This document shows, one piece after another, positions 1-7,833 of a stretch of 64,000 nucleotides of DNA. Each line of letters opens with the position of its first letter. Position 1 is the stretch's first letter. A program made the position numbers and the translations under genes. The notes under the pieces were generated by a model. It ran no database searches. It saw only the letters and a list, made by a program, of their open reading frames with translations, and was not told where the DNA came from. Source of the DNA: JBBQYD01 sp942493075 (lineage in GTDB: Bacteria; Verrucomicrobiota; Verrucomicrobiia; Limisphaerales; UBA8199); assembly GCA_942493075.1 (NCBI GenBank), contig OW818681.1, positions 2,852,001 to 2,916,000 of the forward strand. Direction: 5' to 3'.

Positions 1-1
1 T

Positions 2-949
2 ATGGCGTGGGGAGCCGCGCTGTTGGTTATGGCCAGTCTGTCGGCGATGATATTGCCAACGTACGGCCGGGATGAAGAGGGCCATGCTTGTGGCACCGCT
101 GGAAAAGAGGGAGCGCAGACTCTCAAAGCTGTGAAGGTGATCACGCAACGCGAGGGCGATAAGACCCATTTTCTGGTTGAGAACAAGGAGAACTGCGAGA
201 TCACGATGACCTTCGACCTAAACGCCAGGGAAATGCAGGGCAGCGCACAGTTTCCGTTTACGGCAACGTTTCCTGCCGGGCAAGTGACTGAGGCTTTCTC
301 GCTCTGGCCCGAAAGCCCTGATGCGAAGTGGGCGTACAGCTTTACAAATTATTTCAAACTGGGAAGCCACATGGCAAGGCACGACGATACGTTCCTGTAT
401 CAACTGCCCTATGCGGCAGGCCGGGAGTTCAAAGTGACTCAGGCTTTCAACGGATCATTTAGCCACAAAGGGTCCAATAAATACGCGATCGATTGGCAGA
501 TGCCGGAAGGCACGGCGATTCATGCAGCCCGGGGCGGAGTGGTCGTGAAACTCAAGGATGATTCCAACCTGGGCGGAGCGAGCATGAGATATGATCCTTA
601 CAATAATTACGTCCTGATTCGTCACGATGATGGCACACTGGCGCATTACTGCCATCTGCAGCAGAACGGGGTGGCTGTGAAGGTGGGGCAGGTTGTTCAG
701 ACGGGCGAACTCATCGCGCACTCGGGCAATACCGGGTTCTCCAGCGGCCCCCATCTGCACTTGTGTATCTTTAAGACTCGGGATGGCCGCACACGCGAGA
801 GCATTCCTGTAAAGTTTCGTTCAGCCGATGCTGCAAAGCTCACGCTGGTGAGCGGACGCCGGTATCGTGCTGCTCAACCTGAACCAGCAAACCACCAGAT
901 CATCTCCTCACGGGAGGGACGTACCAATGACCGTGTTAACCAGTCCTAA
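2..949 (+). CDS. M23-family metallopeptidase (secreted), possibly truncated at the window edge
   Basis: Likely a secreted zinc endopeptidase of the M23 (LytM/lysostaphin) family acting on peptidoglycan cross-links or an extracellular peptide. An N-terminal hydrophobic stretch (residues 4-20) looks like a signal peptide. The M23 domain lies at about residues 140-265: an HKG..(A)ID zinc-site pair near residues 157-165, a YVLIRH strand, a conserved HYCHL, a GELIAHSGNTG turn, and the HLHL pair that supplies the last metal ligand and the catalytic base. About 110 residues before the domain form an uncharacterised beta region. The first ATG sits one base from the window edge, so its ribosome-binding site is not visible and the true start could lie further upstream. 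The 3' end overlaps the next gene by 23 bases, suggesting co-transcription. The fold assignment is firm; the substrate is inferred. Confidence 0.85.
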   Translation: MAWGAALLVMASLSAMILPTYGRDEEGHACGTAGKEGAQTLKAVKVITQREGDKTHFLVENKENCEITMTFDLNAREMQGSAQFPFTATFPAGQVTEAFSLWPESPDAKWAYSFTNYFKLGSHMARHDDTFLYQLPYAAGREFKVTQAFNGSFSHKGSNKYAIDWQMPEGTAIHAARGGVVVKLKDDSNLGGASMRYDPYNNYVLIRHDDGTLAHYCHLQQNGVAVKVGQVVQTGELIAHSGNTGFSSGPHLHLCIFKTRDGRTRESIPVKFRSADAAKLTLVSGRRYRAAQPEPANHQIISSREGRTNDRVNQS

Positions 950-1574
950 AAGGGGCCGAATCCGATTTCAGGGAACAATCCTGGCAGCCGCAGCGGCGGC
1001 CGGGGTCTTCGGAACAACTCAGCGGACGCAGGCGATGATACCGCAGGCGACCGCAACCAACCAGATCACTCTCACATGGTCCGCTCCATACAAGGGCGAC
1101 ACCAACCTTAGTTTCAACATTTACTATGCGCCCGATTTGACGATTCCCGTCTCTCGGTGGCAGAAGTTTGCAAATGTTCCGTGGCCGTCAACCTCCTTAT
1201 CACTGGCCAGCACTGCTCAATCGGGTTTCTTCATTGTGGGGGTTTCAAATTTCTGGGGAGAGAGCCGGCTCATCGGAGGCTCAAATCCGGCTCCGGCTAA
1301 AAGAGACATAACACTCGCGTGGGATTACCACGAAGCGGATGAGCCGGGATTGGCTTTCAACCTGTATCACTCCGGGGACCCAACGGCTCCAATGGATACA
1401 TGGCAGCTCATTACCAACGTGCCAGGCAGCGCGCGGTCATTGACGATTTCGCTTGCTCCTGGAACTCACGTTTTCGCGCTCACGGCATCCAATACGCAGG
1501 CAGAATCAGACTTTTCCAATACAGCGAGCACACCACCGATGCCGAAGCCAGCGCCGGGCGTGCGGTTGCAGTAA
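927..1574 (+). CDS. Secreted protein with two fibronectin-III-like repeats
   Basis: I chose the ATG at 927 because GGGAGG stands about eight bases upstream; an in-frame TTG at 867 would add 20 residues with no better signal. The N-terminus has a basic segment, then an alanine-rich hydrophobic core and a signal-peptidase-like TQA site near residue 36. The rest is two tandem beta-sandwich repeats of about 75 residues, each starting ITLTW or ITLAW, with a central FN(I/L)Y strand and a closing FIVGVSN or FALTASN strand. These resemble fibronectin type III modules of secreted Verrucomicrobia proteins. No catalytic residues are visible, so a binding or structural role is more likely. It overlaps the end of the M23 peptidase gene, so the two are probably made together. 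The function is unknown. Confidence 0.7.
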   Translation: MTVLTSPKRGRIRFQGTILAAAAAAGVFGTTQRTQAMIPQATATNQITLTWSAPYKGDTNLSFNIYYAPDLTIPVSRWQKFANVPWPSTSLSLASTAQSGFFIVGVSNFWGESRLIGGSNPAPAKRDITLAWDYHEADEPGLAFNLYHSGDPTAPMDTWQLITNVPGSARSLTISLAPGTHVFALTASNTQAESDFSNTASTPPMPKPAPGVRLQ

Positions 1575-1657
1575 AGAAGGGGCAGTCCTAAGCTTCTAGC
1601 GGCGTTAGTGCGGACATTGTAAACGAAGATGCAAAGAGTAGAGGAGTGAGCCCTGCG

Positions 1658-2554
1658 CTATGCTGAGACGGGGTTCGCCGCTCCGTTTTTGAGAACGCTT
1701 AAGAACTCCTTCATCGCTGGCGAGAGGACCTTGGTTTTTTTGGAGATGGCCGCGAGAGGGCGATTGAAATCGCCTTCGATTTTTACCTCGGCAAGCGTCT
1801 TTTTGGCGATTTCCTGGACGATGGTGCTTTGCGGGACAATGGCCACGCCAGCGTCAATTTCCACCGCTCGTTTAACGGTCTCGATATTGTCGAACTCCAT
1901 CACGTGGCGGATTTCCACCGAATGATCGCGCAAGATCCGGTCAATCGCCCGCCGTGTGGGGATATCCGGTTCAAACCCAATGAACTTCTGGCCTGAGAGG
2001 GCTTTGAGTTTGATGATCGAATGCGAGGCAAGCGGATGATCCGGATGGGTAATGAGCACCAGGGGATCCTTTCGCAAGGAATGGATCTCAATCTTCGGGT
2101 CGCGGGTTGGGTAGGCCACAAGACCAAGGTCCACGACATTGCCGACCACATCTTCGTAAACCTGGTTGGCACGCCGATACTCCACATGGACATTCACCGT
2201 CGGAAAGGCCTTTAGAAAGAGCTTCAGGTAGGCCGGGAGATCATGGAGGCCAATACTGTAAATCGTCGCCACCCGGATGTTTCCTGAAACGAGTTCCTTA
2301 ACCTCCTGCAAGCGGTTTTGGAGTGAGTCATACGTCCGGACCATTTGTTTGCTATAATCGTAAAGGACCTGGCCTTCCTGGGTGAGGCGGAAGAATTTCT
2401 TGCTGCGCTCGACCAGGACGGATTTGAAGTAGCGCTCCAGCCCGCTGATCTGCTGGCTAACCGCGGATTGAGTGACTTTATTGATCTGGGCAGCCTGAGT
2501 GAAGCTCTCGGTCTCAGCGAGGTCGCAAAAAACTTTAAGGCTTTCGATTTGCAT
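1658..2554 (-). CDS. LysR-family transcriptional regulator
   Basis: A full-length LysR-type regulator (298 residues; family usually 290-310). Residues 1-60 carry the winged helix-turn-helix with the typical ESFTQAAQ and VTQSAVSQQI segments. Residues about 90-290 form the periplasmic-binding-protein-like effector domain, with GNIRVATIYSIG at its start and GVAIVPQ near the end. The closest general resemblance is to the CysB/CysL/CbbR side of the family, but the effector cannot be read from the sequence. It lies 101 bases downstream of the hybrid-kinase gene on the same strand and is not divergent from an obvious target gene, so its regulon is unclear. The ATG start fits the family N-terminus exactly. 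Confidence 0.9.
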   Translation of the reverse strand: MQIESLKVFCDLAETESFTQAAQINKVTQSAVSQQISGLERYFKSVLVERSKKFFRLTQEGQVLYDYSKQMVRTYDSLQNRLQEVKELVSGNIRVATIYSIGLHDLPAYLKLFLKAFPTVNVHVEYRRANQVYEDVVGNVVDLGLVAYPTRDPKIEIHSLRKDPLVLITHPDHPLASHSIIKLKALSGQKFIGFEPDIPTRRAIDRILRDHSVEIRHVMEFDNIETVKRAVEIDAGVAIVPQSTIVQEIAKKTLAEVKIEGDFNRPLAAISKKTKVLSPAMKEFLSVLKNGAANPVSA

Positions 2555-2655
2555 AAGTCATGGAAATACGACATCCAAAGAACCATGTCAACTAATGGAA
2601 AAGAGAAATAAAGGTAATGGGTTAGACTCCGATACCCTGAGGGAAGGATCAGGCG

Positions 2656-4116
2656 TCAGCCCAAGGTTTCTTTAATCTTCCGGAGGAGCTCCTGAGAAGT
2701 GAAGGGTTTCTGCAAGTAATTGGCCTGGCCGTCTTTGCTGGAATTCCAAACATACCCGCTGGTGCGGAGCACTCGGGTGGATGGGGAAATGACGCGGGCT
2801 TTTTCGGCCAACTCGTTGCCGCCCAGCCCGGGCATGACCAGGTCGGTGATCATGAGATCAATCCTGGGAAATGGATTTTGGAGCAACTCCAGAGCTTTAA
2901 CGGCGTTGTTGGCCACGAGAACGCGGTATCCAAATGCGCTCAGCACGGTTTGTCCCATGGTGAGCAGGAGTTCCTCGTCGTCAACCAGGAGGATAGTCTG
3001 GTCGCCTACAAGATCAGTAGGTGAACTGGTGCCGGAATCGCAGAGTTGGCGTTTTTCGGCCGGGAGGTAAACTCGGACGGAGGTGCCCTCGCCAGGTGTG
3101 CTGGAGATGGCTACGCCTCCGGCGTGGTTGGTGACGATACCGTAGACCCAGGCCAAGCCTAGGCCGCGGTGATTGGAGCCTTTGGTTGTAAAGAAAGGCT
3201 CGAAGACCCGGGGGAGGATATCCGCCGGGATGCCTGAGCCGGTATCTTTAAATTCAACGCAAACATAGGCACCGGGGGACAGGCGAACAGTTCGGTCCTG
3301 TGTAGGCTCGGCGAGATCCAGGTTGCGCGTCGAGATTGTAATTCGGCCATCGGCCGGCAAAGAGTCCAAAGCGTTTTCGAGGATCTTGGAGAATGCCTGC
3401 TGCAGTTTGGATTCGTCGAGCTTGCAAACGTAAAGGCTCTTTTCGAGTTGAAGACTGTATTGGACATCAGGACGGTCCTGGTTTTCTCGCAGGCGGTCCA
3501 CGCCACGGCGCAGGATGCTATTCAGGTTGCAATCCGACGGAGCCCTTGGTTCGCGCTCCGTGCTGCTGAACGTGCCCAGGTCATTAGCGATTTCTGCGGC
3601 TTTAGCGGCGGACTTCTCGATTTCCTGAAGGGAAGCCCTCCATGGATGACCGGGCTCAAGCTTTGTCAGAATGAGTGACGTGTGTCCTAGAATGCTGGTC
3701 AGGACGTTATTGAAATCCAAGGCGACTGTGCGTGAGAGCTGAAGAGCGCAGTCGAGCTTTTGCTTTTGCGATGCAGCCGTTCCCTCAGAGGCAACAGGGA
3801 CTGGCAAAAGCTGAATGAAGAAAAGCTTGTCGGACTGCCGGAAACAACATACCAAGCGTTCTTCAGATCCGGCCGGGCCGGCGAGACGGATCACGGGGAA
3901 GGCTTTGAGAGCAGTGCCAGCCTGCTCGATCAACGTTTGCCAGGAAACCGGGGCTTCGGCTGGCCAGAGGTCAGACAGGTGCGTGGGACTGGCTTTCTGC
4001 TGCAAGCTAAAGAAGGCAAGCGCGGCAGGATTTGCGTGGGAAATCACCCCTTGGTGATCTGCTGCCAGCACTGGCCACCCCGCTGCATCCCATGGATAAT
4101 TACCTGCCGAACTCAT
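2656..4116 (-). CDS. PAS hybrid sensor protein with a non-canonical H-box (kinase-like domain plus receiver)
   Basis: A 486-residue cytosolic protein. Residues about 12-105 form a degenerate PAS domain. Residues about 118-180 form the dimerisation/H-box helix pair, where the usual AHDFNN motif reads ALDFNN: the phosphoacceptor histidine is replaced by leucine at residue 133 (codon TTG). The ATP-binding domain (about 230-353) looks intact, with N-box asparagine in ENALDSLP, DTGSGIP, the FEPFFTTK segment and GLGLAWVYGIV. A C-terminal receiver (about 373-486) keeps its acidic pair, Asp425, Thr452 and Lys470. It should bind ATP but cannot autophosphorylate on the normal residue, so it may act as a pseudokinase, as a dimer partner, or only through its receiver. 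No membrane segment is present. LysR lies downstream on the same strand. Confidence 0.88.
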   Translation of the reverse strand: MSSAGNYPWDAAGWPVLAADHQGVISHANPAALAFFSLQQKASPTHLSDLWPAEAPVSWQTLIEQAGTALKAFPVIRLAGPAGSEERLVCCFRQSDKLFFIQLLPVPVASEGTAASQKQKLDCALQLSRTVALDFNNVLTSILGHTSLILTKLEPGHPWRASLQEIEKSAAKAAEIANDLGTFSSTEREPRAPSDCNLNSILRRGVDRLRENQDRPDVQYSLQLEKSLYVCKLDESKLQQAFSKILENALDSLPADGRITISTRNLDLAEPTQDRTVRLSPGAYVCVEFKDTGSGIPADILPRVFEPFFTTKGSNHRGLGLAWVYGIVTNHAGGVAISSTPGEGTSVRVYLPAEKRQLCDSGTSSPTDLVGDQTILLVDDEELLLTMGQTVLSAFGYRVLVANNAVKALELLQNPFPRIDLMITDLVMPGLGGNELAEKARVISPSTRVLRTSGYVWNSSKDGQANYLQKPFTSQELLRKIKETLG

Positions 4117-4161
4117 TAAGAAAGTCTCGCATCAAACAGCTTAGGACATTGCGACTGTTTC

Positions 4162-4575
4162 TCAACGCTTATCTGGGACAAAACCGACAAAGGCCTCAGG
4201 GAGCAATCCCCGGATAGAGAACTCGCGCGAGGCTGAGAGGTTATCGGCCTCTGCTGTCCAAATGAGTGCTTCGGGAGCGAACTCTGCAAGGATTTGGCGG
4301 CAGGCGCCACAAGGGGTCGGCCCTCCCGGGCTGTTGGCGACAACGGCAACTGCTATGAAATCCCGGTGGCCGCTGGTCAGAGCATGGAAAATGGCAACTC
4401 GCTCGGCGCAACAAGTCAAACCGTAACTGGCGCTTTCCACGTTCGCACCGGTGATGATCTCGCCTGCGCGCGTCAGGAGGGCAGCTCCGACTTTGAAATG
4501 TGAGTAGGGCGCAACCGCACCGGCGCGTGCTTCGAGAGCAGCCGAAAGTAAGCGTGTTTTATTCTGGGCGAGCAT
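4162..4575 (-). CDS. cdd: Cytidine deaminase
   Basis: Zinc-dependent deamination of cytidine and deoxycytidine to uridine and deoxyuridine in pyrimidine salvage. The 137-residue length fits the small tetrameric form. Motifs: the YSHFKVGAAL substrate loop near residues 24-33, the NVESASYG strand, the CAER motif with zinc ligand Cys56 and proton-shuttle Glu58, and PCGACRQ with zinc ligands Cys89 and Cys92. The start codon lies inside the end of the purine nucleoside phosphorylase gene (17-base overlap), so the two salvage enzymes form a translationally coupled pair. Nothing in the protein is unusual. Confidence 0.95.
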   Translation of the reverse strand: MLAQNKTRLLSAALEARAGAVAPYSHFKVGAALLTRAGEIITGANVESASYGLTCCAERVAIFHALTSGHRDFIAVAVVANSPGGPTPCGACRQILAEFAPEALIWTAEADNLSASREFSIRGLLPEAFVGFVPDKR

Positions 4576-5422
4576 AATCAGCGATAAAGTGTTTGAGCAG
4601 CAGCGCGGCCGGTTTGCGAACCCGGCGTGCGGTATCCAGAACTTCCTGATGGGAGAGCGGCTGAGGTGTTGTGCCCGCTGCCAGATTGGTGATGCAGGAG
4701 ATTGCGGCTACTCGCATCCCGAGTTGCCGGGCAACGATTACTTCGGGCACGGTGCTCATGCCCACAGCGTCAGCGCCGAGGCGACGAAATGCGCGAATCT
4801 CAGCCGGGGTTTCATAGCTGGGGCCGCTGACTGCGAGATAAACCCCTTGGTGAGTGGGCAGGCCTGCTTTCCTGGCTGCACCGCGCAACAGAGTGGAAAG
4901 CTTTTTATCGTAGGCTTGAGTGAGATCCACAAACCGCGGAAGCCCCGCCGGAGTCTGGCCGCGCAGCGGATTTGCCCCCATGAAATTGATGTGATCGGTG
5001 AGCACCATGAAATGTCCCGGGCGGTATTTGCGGTTCAACCCGCCGGCAGCGTTGGTCAAAACCAGATCGCGTATTCCGAAAGCCGCAAGTGATCGGACGG
5101 CGAAGGTGACGCGCTCCAGATCATAACCTTCGTAAAAATGGACTCGTCCGCTTAAGACGAGCAGGGGAACATCTCCGGCTCTGGCAGCGATGAGCTCACC
5201 CGCGTGGCCGGGCACTCCAGAGCAAGGAAAACCGGGGATGTCGGCGTAGGCCAGCCGAGCGTCCACAGAGAGGTTGCCGAGCAGATGATCAAATCCGCTG
5301 CCGAGTACTACAGCCAGGGATGGACGAAGCACGGTGACCTTGCGTAATCTAGCGGCGGCGCGCTCGGGGCCGCTTGCTGCGGAGGGGCGTGTTGAGACTC
5401 TTGATTTATTCATTTGCTGCAC
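4559..5422 (-). CDS. punA: Purine nucleoside phosphorylase (trimeric PNP/XapA type)
   Basis: Phosphorolysis of purine nucleosides to base plus ribose-1-phosphate. Family marks, numbered from the GTG: VVLGSGF phosphate loop (38-44), GHAGE (72-76), GRVHFYEGY (92-100), TNAAGG (123-128), and the downstream VGMSTVPE and ITNLAAG segments that shape the base pocket. The length matches the trimeric class rather than the DeoD hexamer. Two starts are possible, GTG at 5422 or ATG at 5413; neither has a strong ribosome-binding site. Only 21-30 bases separate this start from the divergent MoeB gene. It is coupled to cytidine deaminase downstream, and a nucleoside-type permease lies about 2.4 kb away, which supports a salvage role. 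Confidence 0.92.
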   Translation of the reverse strand: MQQMNKSRVSTRPSAASGPERAAARLRKVTVLRPSLAVVLGSGFDHLLGNLSVDARLAYADIPGFPCSGVPGHAGELIAARAGDVPLLVLSGRVHFYEGYDLERVTFAVRSLAAFGIRDLVLTNAAGGLNRKYRPGHFMVLTDHINFMGANPLRGQTPAGLPRFVDLTQAYDKKLSTLLRGAARKAGLPTHQGVYLAVSGPSYETPAEIRAFRRLGADAVGMSTVPEVIVARQLGMRVAAISCITNLAAGTTPQPLSHQEVLDTARRVRKPAALLLKHFIADYARPE

Positions 5423-5443
5423 TAGCCTGACCCACTGGGTTCT

Positions 5444-6583
5444 ATGGAATTAAGCAACGACCAAATCAGACGTTACTCCAGGCAGATTATTTTGCCCGAA
5501 GTTGGTCAAACCGGCCAAAGAAAAATTCGGGATGCAAAAGTGCTCTGCATTGGAGCTGGCGGTTTGGGTTCGCCCGCAGCGTTATACCTTGCCGCTGCCG
5601 GGGTGGGCACGCTGGGTATTGTGGATTTCGACGTAGTAGAAATCTCCAATTTGCAGCGGCAGATCCTGCATCCCACGTGGGCCGTGGGAACCCCGAAAAC
5701 GGCTTCTGCTGAGAAGACACTGCGCGAGATTAATCCGGAAGTCAACGTGGTGACTCATCGAACCCGCCTTGCCAGTTCGAACGCGCTGGAGTTGATTCGT
5801 CCGTATGACATCGTCCTGGATGGGACGGATAATTTCCCGGCCCGTTACCTGGCGAATGATGCGTGCGTGTTTTTGGGAAAGCCGAACGTTTACGGCTCTA
5901 TTTTTCGGTTTGAAGGGCAGGCCAGCTTGTTTGCGCCACACCTGGGAGGGCCTTGTTACCGATGCCTGTATCCCGAACCGCCTCCGCCCGGAACTGTGCC
6001 AAGTTGTGCGGAAGGGGGCGTCCTGGGGGTTCTGCCCGGTCTGATTGGAACCATCCAGGCAACTGAGACGCTCAAGTTGATTCTAGGGCAGGGGACTTCT
6101 CTTTTGAACCGGTTGTTGCTGGTGAATGCGCTTGAGATGCGCTTTCAAGAAGTGAAGGTCCGCCGTGACCCCGGCTGTGCGGTGTGTGGAAAGAGTCCAA
6201 CGATCAAGGCGCTTGTTGACTATGAGCCGGTTTGCGGTGCTACGCGGACTGACGACAGTTCAACCGGTGAAGTGACTGTGCATGAGATGAAGAAAGTCCT
6301 CGATGATTCGAGGTCATCGATCAAGGTGCTGGATGTGCGTGAGCCGCATGAATATGAGATTGCACATTTGCCCGGGACGGTGTTGCTCCCACTAAGCCAA
6401 TTGCGCCAGCGCTTCACAGAATTGGACCCGAACTGTGAGTATTATATCCACTGCAAAGCCGGGGTTCGCTCGCGGCAGGCGCAGCAGTTTCTCCAGGAAC
6501 ACGGGTTCAAGCACCTGAAGAATGTGCGAGGCGGCATCCTTGCATGGAGCCGGGAAATCGACCCAACCGTGCCTGAGTACTAA
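5444..6583 (+). CDS. moeB: MoeB/ThiF-type adenylyltransferase with C-terminal rhodanese domain
   Basis: An E1-like enzyme that adenylates the C-terminus of a sulfur-carrier protein (MoaD or ThiS type), with a fused rhodanese that can supply sulfur. Residues 1-250 hold the ThiF fold: RYSRQIILPEVG at the N-terminus, the GAGGLGSPAALYLAAAGVG nucleotide loop, a DNFPARYLANDA segment, and zinc cysteines in CYRC and CAVC. A cysteine in the PSCAEGGVLG crossover loop is the likely thioester residue. Residues about 280-378 are the rhodanese domain, with LDVREPHEYEIAHLPG and the active-site loop HCKAGVRS. Such fusions handle molybdopterin, thiamine or other sulfur transfers; the carrier gene is not here, so the pathway cannot be fixed. 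HisC follows after eight bases. Confidence 0.9.
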   Translation: MELSNDQIRRYSRQIILPEVGQTGQRKIRDAKVLCIGAGGLGSPAALYLAAAGVGTLGIVDFDVVEISNLQRQILHPTWAVGTPKTASAEKTLREINPEVNVVTHRTRLASSNALELIRPYDIVLDGTDNFPARYLANDACVFLGKPNVYGSIFRFEGQASLFAPHLGGPCYRCLYPEPPPPGTVPSCAEGGVLGVLPGLIGTIQATETLKLILGQGTSLLNRLLLVNALEMRFQEVKVRRDPGCAVCGKSPTIKALVDYEPVCGATRTDDSSTGEVTVHEMKKVLDDSRSSIKVLDVREPHEYEIAHLPGTVLLPLSQLRQRFTELDPNCEYYIHCKAGVRSRQAQQFLQEHGFKHLKNVRGGILAWSREIDPTVPEY

Positions 6584-6591
6584 CCACTTTT

Positions 6592-7716
6592 ATGAAGCAA
6601 GTCCCTAAGAACACCCTGGTTCGTCCCTTGGTGAGCCGGTTGCAGCCATACACTCCTGGCGAGCAGCCAAAGATTAAAAACCTGATCAAACTCAATACAA
6701 ACGAGAATCCCTATCCACCTGCACCGAGCGTGCTCAAAGCAGTACGTGATGCGGTGGATGAGCGGCTGCGCCTTTATCCGAATCCCGGCGCGGACGAACT
6801 GCGGGAGAAGCTCGCACAGATGCACAAATGCCGTCCGGAGAACATAGTGGTTGGAAATGGCTCCGATGAGTTATTGGCGCTGGCAGTCCGCTGTTTTGTG
6901 GAGCCCACGATTCGCAGCCAGGCGGTGGGGAAAATTCGCAGTCGGAGCACGGTTCAATATTTCACCCCAAGCTACTCACTCTATCCGGTTTTGGCCGACA
7001 TCCATGGGGGCGTGTGCAACGGGGTTGAGTTGGAAGCTGACTTTGATCTGCCGAACCTGCGAAGCTTAAAGCGTGCGCGGTCCTGGGATTTTCAAGCAGC
7101 CTTGTCGTTGATTACGACGCCGAATGCTCCAAGCGGACGAGGTTATTCTCCGGCGCAACTGCGCACCCTTTGCCAGGCGCAGCGCGGTGTGGTGCTGCTG
7201 GACGAAGCGTATGTGGATTTCGCTGCCGACAACGCCATGCGACTGGGGCTGGAAATGCCCAACGTGCTGATTGCCCGCACCTTTTCAAAAGCCTACTCCT
7301 TGTGTTTTCAACGGATCGGTTACCTCGTAGGTCCTGAACCGCTCATCACGGCGCTGCACAAGATTCGGGACAGCTACAACGTGAATGGTTTGGGGCAGGT
7401 TGCTGCCACTGCGACGTTGGCGGAACTGCCTTACTACCGGAAGAAGTTTGCTGCCATCATCGAGACAAGAGAGAGCCTGAGCGACCGGTTGCGAGAGCTG
7501 GGTTTTATCGTGAACTCCAGCGAGACCAACTTCATTCTCGTTCAACCGCCGCAATTTCCAGCAAAGGAATGGCTGCAAGAGTTGCGAGAGAGAGCTATCC
7601 TCGTCCGCTGGTTTGACTCCCCTGGCATTCAGAATTTCCTTCGCATCACCATCGGAACCGCTGCCGAAGCAGACGTTTTGGTGTCCGCATGCAAAGCCAT
7701 CCTCAAGAAGAAGTAG
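6592..7716 (+). CDS. hisC: Histidinol-phosphate aminotransferase
   Basis: A PLP-dependent class-I/II aminotransferase converting imidazole-acetol phosphate and glutamate to histidinol phosphate in histidine biosynthesis. The 374-residue protein shows LNTNENPYPP near residues 33-42 (substrate contact), NGSDELL (phosphate anchoring of PLP), TTPNAPSGRGY, LLDEAYVDF with the PLP-pyridine aspartate, and RTFSKAYSL with the Schiff-base lysine, followed by RIGYLVG and the C-terminal LRITIG arginine strand. It starts eight bases after moeB and is probably in the same transcript. Paralogues of this family can act on aromatic amino acids, so the exact substrate is inferred. A GC-rich hairpin lies shortly after the stop. 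Confidence 0.9.
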   Translation: MKQVPKNTLVRPLVSRLQPYTPGEQPKIKNLIKLNTNENPYPPAPSVLKAVRDAVDERLRLYPNPGADELREKLAQMHKCRPENIVVGNGSDELLALAVRCFVEPTIRSQAVGKIRSRSTVQYFTPSYSLYPVLADIHGGVCNGVELEADFDLPNLRSLKRARSWDFQAALSLITTPNAPSGRGYSPAQLRTLCQAQRGVVLLDEAYVDFAADNAMRLGLEMPNVLIARTFSKAYSLCFQRIGYLVGPEPLITALHKIRDSYNVNGLGQVAATATLAELPYYRKKFAAIIETRESLSDRLRELGFIVNSSETNFILVQPPQFPAKEWLQELRERAILVRWFDSPGIQNFLRITIGTAAEADVLVSACKAILKKK

Positions 7717-7737
7717 TTTCAAAGCTGTAAATCGTCG

Positions 7738-7764
7738 GTCCCGGGCAGGCTATCTGTCCGGGAC
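7738..7764 (+). terminator. GC-rich hairpin after hisC, possible terminator
   Basis: An 11-base-pair stem (arms 7738-7748 and 7754-7764, one G-U pair) with a five-base loop starts 22 bases after the hisC stop. The tail is T-poor (ACTATTGC), so it is a weak candidate for intrinsic termination. It may instead be an RNA stability or processing signal. Confidence 0.4.
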
Positions 7765-7833
7765 TATTGCTAATTCAGACAAAGGTTTTCGCCATGAGCT
7801 TGAATTTTTCCCACTTTGGTATGTGCTTTACCG

